A stretch of 54,219 bases of DNA from Bacteroidales bacterium (GTDB lineage: Bacteria; Bacteroidota; Bacteroidia; Bacteroidales; P3): assembly GCA_017633985.1 (NCBI GenBank), contig JAGBOF010000018.1, forward strand, positions 1 to 54,219, in the 5' to 3' direction. Shown one piece after another: positions 48,953 to 54,219 of this stretch. Each line of letters begins with the position of its first letter. Positions within the stretch are counted from its first letter, which is position 1. The position numbers and the translations under genes were made by a program. The notes beneath the pieces were generated by a model, which had not been told where the DNA came from, did no database searches, and saw only the letters and a program-made list of their open reading frames with translations.

Positions 48953-50212
48953 ATGGAAAAATTAAGTTTGATTGACTCATTTTCTGAATTTAAAGAACTC
49001 AAAGGTATAGATACCGAAACGTTAATGCGTATCTTGGAGGACGTATTAAGAGGACTTTTGACAAAGAAATACGGGACTGATAAAAACTTTGATATTATTG
49101 TCAATCCGGACAAAGGTGATTTGGAAATATGGCGTTCGAGGACAATCGTTAATGATGACGAATTGACGGATCATAATGCCCAGATAGCATTGAGCGAAGC
49201 CGTAAAGGTGGAACCTGATTTTGAAGCCGGAGATGAATTTGCGGAAGAAATAAGAATGAATAATTTCGGAAGAAGGGACATATTGGCAATCCGCCAAAAC
49301 CTTATCGGAAAGATTCAGGATTATGAAAGGGCAAGCGTATATACTAAATATAAGGAAAGAGTAGGACAGATAGTTATTGCGGAGGTTTATCAGGTTTGGA
49401 AACGTGAGGTTATGGTTAAGGACGAAGACGGTATAGAACTTATTTTGCCTAAAACCGAACAAATACCGGGTGATTTCTATCATAAAGGAGATACTGTAAA
49501 GGCGGTTGTATTGAAAGTTGAAATGCGTAACGGCATTCCTAACATTGTAATATCGAGAGTGTCGCCTATATTCCTTGAAAGACTGTTTGAACAGGAAGTA
49601 CCTGAAATATATGACGGATTGATTACCATAAAGAATGCGGTAAGACAACCTGGTGAAAGGGCTAAATTGGCTGTTGAAAGCTATGATGACCGTATAGATC
49701 CTGTAGGTGCATGCGTCGGAATGAAGGGCAGCCGTATACACGGGATTGTAAGGGAATTGAAGAACGAGAATATAGACGTTATAGCCTATACGCCTAATGC
49801 TGATTTGTATATTTCACGTGCTTTGGCACCTGCCAAAGTTATTTCGGTAAATGTTAATGAGCAGACAAAGAAGGCTGACGTGTTTATGAAATCCGATCAG
49901 GTTTCTTTGGCAATAGGAAAAGGCGGTTATAATATAAAACTTGCGGGTAAATTGACGGGATACGACATTGACGTATACAGAGACACGGATATGAAGTATG
50001 AAGATGACGTCGATTTGCAGGACTTTTCAGATGAAATCGATCAGTGGATTATTGATACCTTGAAAGGTATAGGTTGTGATACGGCCAAAGATGTGTTGGC
50101 TATAAGTAAGGAAGATTTGGAACTTCGTACGGATCTTGAAACAGAAACTATCGATCATATAGTTGAGGTATTGAAGTCCGAGTTTGAAGATGAGGATGCA
50201 CAACAACAATAA
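48953..50212 (+). CDS. nusA: Transcription termination/antitermination factor NusA
   Basis: This 419-residue protein has the N-terminal RNA polymerase-binding domain (residues 1-125, with FKELKGIDTETLMRILEDVL). An S1 domain follows (ERVGQIVIAEVYQVWKREVM), then KH1 with DPVGACVGMKGSRIHGIVREL and KH2 with SLAIGKGGYNIKLAGKLTGY, ending in an acidic helical tail. It regulates pausing and termination. It is short of the E. coli-type C-terminal repeats, as is common in Bacteroidota. It lies 44 bases after rimP and 76 bases before infB. Confidence 0.95.
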   Translation: MEKLSLIDSFSEFKELKGIDTETLMRILEDVLRGLLTKKYGTDKNFDIIVNPDKGDLEIWRSRTIVNDDELTDHNAQIALSEAVKVEPDFEAGDEFAEEIRMNNFGRRDILAIRQNLIGKIQDYERASVYTKYKERVGQIVIAEVYQVWKREVMVKDEDGIELILPKTEQIPGDFYHKGDTVKAVVLKVEMRNGIPNIVISRVSPIFLERLFEQEVPEIYDGLITIKNAVRQPGERAKLAVESYDDRIDPVGACVGMKGSRIHGIVRELKNENIDVIAYTPNADLYISRALAPAKVISVNVNEQTKKADVFMKSDQVSLAIGKGGYNIKLAGKLTGYDIDVYRDTDMKYEDDVDLQDFSDEIDQWIIDTLKGIGCDTAKDVLAISKEDLELRTDLETETIDHIVEVLKSEFEDEDAQQQ

Positions 50213-50288
50213 TCACAGGTCGGATAAAGACAATAACGGACATAAAACAGATTATACTGCAAAATATTAATTAAAAAAGGAGTAAATA

Positions 50289-53264
50289 ATGCCGGAAGGA
50301 AAGAAGTCTATACGTTTACCTAAAGCCGCAAAAGAATTTAATGTAGGCATAGCAACGATAGTTGAGTTTCTCAACAAGAAAGGAAAAAAGATTGAAAACA
50401 ATCCTAACGCCAAACTTGATGAGGAAGCATACGAGTTGTTGTCTGCCGAATTTCAGGGGGAGAAGCATAAGAAAGATATTGCAGACAGTCTGCAGATTTC
50501 TATTAATAAGAAGAACGAACCGAAAGACATCGTTGCCGAAGATCCGCGTCAAAGGCAAGCGGAGGATAGCCGCGTGGATGATTCTAACAGCGGAGATATA
50601 ATAATAAAGAGTACGACGTTAGACTTCAAACAACCTAAAACCAAGAAATCACAGGAGACCAAGAACGTTGATGCAAGCGTAAAGAAAACAGAGTCTACGG
50701 AAGACAACGTTAAGGCATCGGCTGAAGATTCCGTTAAGGCACCTGTTATTGACAGCGATTCACAGGAATCAATAAAGGTAGGTGAGCAGCAGATTAATAT
50801 TTTGGGTAAAATAGACTTATCATCGCTTAATACAAAAGTAAAACCAGATAAAAAGGTTAAGGAAAAGCGGGATAATACCGATAAGAAAGACAATAAGAAA
50901 AAGAAAGATAAAAGTAAAGATACTCCGAAGAAAAAGGAGGATAAGGAGAATAAAGTTACAGTTCAAAAAGACAGTACGGTTCAAATACATGAAAAATCCG
51001 AAACCGCAGCAAATAAACCTGCGGAAGATGTGCCTAAAACAGATACTGTAAAAGAGGAAAAGAAAGAAAACTTTATTCAGACTACTTATGTAAAACTTAC
51101 AGGACCTAAATTAACTGGCGAAAAGGTGGATTTGTCACAATTCACCACTCCTGATAAGAAGAAAGACCATAAGGATAATAAGGAAAGCGGCGGTGAGAAT
51201 AAGAAAAAAAGAAAGAGAATCAAGACAGCATCCGCTACACCTGTTAATAAAGAGGGAAAAAACATACCATCTGTTCAATCCGATGTTAAAAAGGACAAGG
51301 ATAATAAGGACAAAAAGAAAGACCGAAAGAGAGATAAGAGAAAGCGGGTAGAGATAGACAATACAGAGATAGAAAAGCAGATAAAAGAGACTTTGGCAAG
51401 ATTGTCTCCGCTTGGTAAGAGTAAAACTTCCAAACACAGAAGGGAAAAACGTCATGAGATTGCAGAACAGCATCAGATGGAATTGCTGGAAGCACAAGAG
51501 CAGCAGAATATTCTGAAGGTTACCGAATTTGTTACGGCTAATGAATTGGCTACAATGATGAATGTTCCTGTAACTAAAATTATTGCTTCCTGTATGCAAT
51601 TGGGAATGTTCGTTTCCATTAACCAACGTTTGGATGCAGAGGCATTGCAATTAATTGCGGATGAATTCGGATATAAGATAGAGTTTGTTTCAGCGGAAGT
51701 TGTTAATGCATTGGAGACGGAAGAAGAACAGGATAACGAAGAAGATTTGCAACCGCGTTCACCTATTGTTACCGTTATGGGACACGTAGACCACGGTAAG
51801 ACATCTTTGCTTGACTATATAAGAAAGACGAATGTTATCGCAGGCGAAGCCGGAGGAATTACCCAGCATATAGGTGCATACGAGGTTACGCTTAATGACG
51901 GAAGAAAAATTACTTTCCTTGATACACCGGGACACGAAGCATTTACTGCTATGCGTGCACGTGGTGCCAAGATGACGGATATTGCGATAATAGTGGTTGC
52001 ATGTGACGACAAGATAATGCCTCAAACCATAGAAGCAATCAATCACGCACAAGCCGCAGGTGTTCCTATTGTTTTCGCATTGAATAAGATTGATAAACCG
52101 GGAGCAGACCCAGAAAGAATCAAAGGTGAATTGGCAAATATGAACCTATTGGTTGAAGATTGGGGTGGTAAGATTCAGTCGCAGGAAATAAGTGCAAAAC
52201 AAGGAACTAATGTTGATTTGCTTTTGGAGAAGGTGTTACTTGAGGCTGAAATGTTGGATTTGAAAGGTAATCCTAACAAACGTGCCAAAGGTACCGTAAT
52301 AGAATCATCTTTGGATAAAGGAAGGGGATATGTAGCCAAGATATTGGTTCAGGACGGTACTATAAACCAGGGAGATTTTGTATTGGCTGGTGCTACATTC
52401 GGCAGAGTTAAGGCAATGTATAACGAACGTAATCAATTGATGAAGTCTGCAGGACCGTCCGCACCCGTATTACTTTTGGGCCTTAACGGAGCTCCGCAGG
52501 CAGGTGATACGTTTAATGTCGTTCAGAACGAAAAAGAAGGCAAGGATCTTGCGAATAAACGTCTGCAATTGCAACGTGAACAAGGTTTGAGAACTCAAAA
52601 ACATATAACGCTTGATGAAATAGGCCGCAGAATAGCCATAGGTGATTTCAAACAATTGGATCTTATCATCAAAGCTGATGTAGACGGTTCGGTAGAAGCT
52701 CTTGCGGATTCTTTATTGAAGTTGTCTACGCCTGAAGTTCAGGTTAACGTTATTCACAAGTCGGTAGGACAGATAACGGAAAGTGATGTATTGCTTGCAA
52801 CTGCATCCAATGCTATTATCATAGGCTTCCAAGTGCGTCCTTCTGTTGCTGCCCGTAAGTTGGCAGAGCAGGAAGAAATTGACATACGTCTTTACTCCAT
52901 CATTTATGATGCTATCAACGAGTTGAAAGATGCTATAGAGGGAATGCTTTCTCCTGAAATAAAAGAAAAGGTTGTGGCTAATTTGGAGATAAAGGAGACA
53001 TTCAAGATTTCCAAGGTCGGAACGATTGCAGGATGTATGTGTCTGGACGGTAAGATTAACAAAAACACCAAAGTACGTGTTATACGTGACGGTATTGTGG
53101 TATATTCCGGTAATTTGGCGTCGCTTAAGCGTTTCAAAGATGAGGTTAAGGAAGTTGTCAGCGGACAGGATTGCGGTCTGAATATAGAGAATTTCAACGA
53201 TATCAAGGTCGGCGATATAATAGAAGGATATGAAGAAATAGAAGTTAAGCGTACGCTTAAATAA
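50289..53264 (+). CDS. infB: Translation initiation factor IF-2
   Basis: This 991-residue protein has an N-terminal IF2_N-type fold ([20 protein letters not shown]) and a long Lys/Asp/Glu-rich linker (about residues 70-375). A second IF2_N-like domain follows ([18 protein letters not shown]). The GTPase starts near residue 493: [17 protein letters not shown] (G1), [15 protein letters not shown] (G2), [18 protein letters not shown] (G3), [12 protein letters not shown] (G4) and [11 protein letters not shown] (G5). The C-terminal domains bind fMet-tRNA ([21 protein letters not shown]). The linker is very charged and low-complexity, as in many IF-2 proteins but long. It is the last gene of the rimP-nusA-infB operon. 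Confidence 0.96.
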   Translation: MPEGKKSIRLPKAAKEFNVGIATIVEFLNKKGKKIENNPNAKLDEEAYELLSAEFQGEKHKKDIADSLQISINKKNEPKDIVAEDPRQRQAEDSRVDDSNSGDIIIKSTTLDFKQPKTKKSQETKNVDASVKKTESTEDNVKASAEDSVKAPVIDSDSQESIKVGEQQINILGKIDLSSLNTKVKPDKKVKEKRDNTDKKDNKKKKDKSKDTPKKKEDKENKVTVQKDSTVQIHEKSETAANKPAEDVPKTDTVKEEKKENFIQTTYVKLTGPKLTGEKVDLSQFTTPDKKKDHKDNKESGGENKKKRKRIKTASATPVNKEGKNIPSVQSDVKKDKDNKDKKKDRKRDKRKRVEIDNTEIEKQIKETLARLSPLGKSKTSKHRREKRHEIAEQHQMELLEAQEQQNILKVTEFVTANELATMMNVPVTKIIASCMQLGMFVSINQRLDAEALQLIADEFGYKIEFVSAEVVNALETEEEQDNEEDLQPRSPIVTVMGHVDHGKTSLLDYIRKTNVIAGEAGGITQHIGAYEVTLNDGRKITFLDTPGHEAFTAMRARGAKMTDIAIIVVACDDKIMPQTIEAINHAQAAGVPIVFALNKIDKPGADPERIKGELANMNLLVEDWGGKIQSQEISAKQGTNVDLLLEKVLLEAEMLDLKGNPNKRAKGTVIESSLDKGRGYVAKILVQDGTINQGDFVLAGATFGRVKAMYNERNQLMKSAGPSAPVLLLGLNGAPQAGDTFNVVQNEKEGKDLANKRLQLQREQGLRTQKHITLDEIGRRIAIGDFKQLDLIIKADVDGSVEALADSLLKLSTPEVQVNVIHKSVGQITESDVLLATASNAIIIGFQVRPSVAARKLAEQEEIDIRLYSIIYDAINELKDAIEGMLSPEIKEKVVANLEIKETFKISKVGTIAGCMCLDGKINKNTKVRVIRDGIVVYSGNLASLKRFKDEVKEVVSGQDCGLNIENFNDIKVGDIIEGYEEIEVKRTLK

Positions 53265-53303
53265 CAGACATGCTGCGGCGTGTGAATATGCTGCGGTAAT
53301 AAC

Positions 53304-53375
53304 GGCCTCTTAGTTCAACGGATAGAACGGAAGTTTCCTAAACTTTAAATGAGGGTTCGATTCCCCCAGGGGCTA
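53304..53375 (+). tRNA. tRNA-Arg (CCU)
   Basis: This 72-base gene has acceptor arms GGCCTCT and AGGGGCT (one G-T at the end, one T-G), a D-arm GTTC/GAAC, an anticodon stem GAAGT/ACTTT with loop TTCCTAA (anticodon CCT), and a T-arm GAGGGTTCGATTCCCCC with one mismatched pair. The discriminator is A and no CCA is encoded. It lies 39 bases after infB and may be co-transcribed with it. Confidence 0.9.
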
Positions 53376-53404
53376 CTTCTCCAAAACAAGGTTATTAATA
53401 CAAA

Positions 53405-53488
53405 AAATAAAACGCCGTTTTAAGAAATTAATCAGCGATAAAAATTTTTTAATCAGGCTGATTAATATTTTTTTACGCCTTCTTTTTT
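53405..53488. repeat. AACGCCGTT family repeat after tRNA-Arg
   Basis: AAAACGCCGTTTTAAG, ATTAATCAGCGATAAAAATT, a TTAATCAGGCTGATTAA palindrome and ATTTTTTTACGCCTTCTTTTTT follow in order. The T-runs on both strands fit a terminator between the converging tRNA and T9SS genes. Confidence 0.65.
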
Positions 53489-53501
53489 CAGCCTTTTGTT
53501 A

Positions 53502-54219
53502 TCATCTGAAAATAACTAACTTATCTGTTTGAATAATTTTGCCGTTTTCAGCCACATTATAGTAATACGTTCCCGACGGAAGATGCTTTAAAGATATGGT
53601 TTCCTTGCCGTTATTTATTTGCCTTGAAAGAGCTTCCTTGCCGTCCGTACTGTATAATGTAAATACGATTGGACTGTCGGTTTTCACATTGCAAGTTACC
53701 GTTACCTCATCTTTGGTAGGGTTCGGGGCAAGGTCTACACTCTCAATATTAATGTAACCGTCAATGTCTTCCAATCCGCTTTTGACGGTTAGATTTAGAA
53801 TATACACGCTGTCGCAACCGTTGATGGTTTGCAGGGAATCATAATATGTGCCTGCGAAAGAAAGTATCTGCCCGTGGAAGTCGTATGTTTCGCCCTCGTT
53901 GATTTCAACTGTCTTTTCATCTTTGAAAGATGGTCTTATGCGGACGCGATAGATAACGATGCTGTCGTATCCGTCTGCGGCCGCAAGCGTATCGTAATAA
54001 TCGCCTTTCCAGGTTATATGCTGCCCACGCCAATCCGTCGAATCACAGACAGTATCATGAATAACCGTATAATGATTTAACAACGAGGAATCCTGCAATA
54101 CAAACATATAAGCATTATTATCGCCGATCTTGCGCGAAACTAGCAACGTGTCCTGCAGATTCAGTGTATCAGATTCAAACCGTCCTGAAATAAATATCTC
54201 TGTCGGATTGCTTACATTC
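53502..54219 (-). CDS. T9SS type-A sorted protein, C-terminal part (5' end outside the window)
   Basis: The frame is open to the end of the window (239 codons visible), so the N-terminus is missing. Two repeats with SITVIHDTVCDSTDWRGQ-like and TINGCDSVYILNLTVKSG segments resemble the small Cys-Asp repeats found before sorting domains in other T9SS cargo. The same style occurs in the gene at 46414 (FGCDSTVVFDVYEG). The type-A sorting domain runs from SVDLAPNPTKDEVTV to HLPSGTYYYNVAENGK and ends KLVIFR. It should be a secreted or surface protein. The cargo function is not visible. Confidence 0.85.
   Translation of the reverse strand, partial: NVSNPTEIFISGRFESDTLNLQDTLLVSRKIGDNNAYMFVLQDSSLLNHYTVIHDTVCDSTDWRGQHITWKGDYYDTLAAADGYDSIVIYRVRIRPSFKDEKTVEINEGETYDFHGQILSFAGTYYDSLQTINGCDSVYILNLTVKSGLEDIDGYINIESVDLAPNPTKDEVTVTCNVKTDSPIVFTLYSTDGKEALSRQINNGKETISLKHLPSGTYYYNVAENGKIIQTDKLVIFR

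Overview
The window looks like a chromosomal segment of a Bacteroidota bacterium, probably order Bacteroidales. It is AT-rich. At least four proteins carry type IX secretion (T9SS) type-A C-terminal sorting domains, and there are two TonB-dependent receptors with carboxypeptidase-regulatory-like N-termini and a PorV/PorQ-like barrel. Promoters fit the Bacteroidota sigma factor pattern (TAnnTTTG at -7, often TTG about 19 bases upstream). Genes lack clear Shine-Dalgarno sequences, and the tRNA genes do not encode CCA. No plasmid, phage or transposase gene was recognised. The genus cannot be told from the sequence.

Layout. 1-1.3 kb: tail of a T9SS cargo gene, a gene-poor stretch with hairpins, and tRNA-Asn. 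1.6-3.4 kb: a sugar-phosphate transferase and a DegT-type aminotransferase. 3.7-4.6 kb: a translationally coupled three-gene module (DUF3791, DUF3990 ADP-ribosyltransferase-like, small ORF) that looks like a toxin-antitoxin system. 4.7-6.2 kb: a lipoprotein pair and a small HTH protein. 6.6-8 kb: a FucP-type sugar transporter. 8.1-9.7 kb: an ATPase remnant, a structured RNA and a T9SS protein. 9.8-19.3 kb: addA, addB-like and an M16 peptidase on the minus strand. Between addA and addB lies a DpnI-type methyl-directed restriction gene, flanked by two decayed methyltransferase fragments and by a long direct duplication. 19.5-22.5 kb: paired DUF4230 proteins and an MFS transporter. 22.9-26.3 kb: secDF and a small membrane protein. 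26.3-35.9 kb: a giant TonB receptor, a 1542-residue secreted protein and a PorV-like protein in one operon. 36-40.2 kb: greA, a HIT protein, ffh, folD and queE. 40.4-48 kb: an SGNH lipoprotein, a NamZ-type muramidase, a second TonB receptor and a T9SS choice-of-anchor-L protein. 48.5-53.4 kb: rimP-nusA-infB and tRNA-Arg. 53.5 kb to the end: a 5'-truncated T9SS protein.

Five things stand out. (1) Three paralogous structured RNAs at about 8.6, 41.6 and 43.5 kb share head and tail motifs. Two of them keep the same stems with changed base pairs. (2) The DpnI island contains a Dam-type methylase that is truncated in place, which would be needed to tolerate a nuclease cutting methylated GATC. (3) A 21-bp tandem repeat starts inside the addA stop codon and is duplicated around the island. 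(4) Two dispersed intergenic repeat families occur, one with AACGCCGTT cores and one with G+C-rich arms around A/T-tract modules. (5) Short palindromic micro-repeats encoding NIQYPIS-like peptides are inserted in frame in unrelated proteins.

Functionally the window mixes envelope genes (T9SS cargo, TonB receptors, SecDF, NamZ, lipoproteins), recombination and restriction genes, and core transcription/translation genes. All calls come from reading the sequence; no database search was run.
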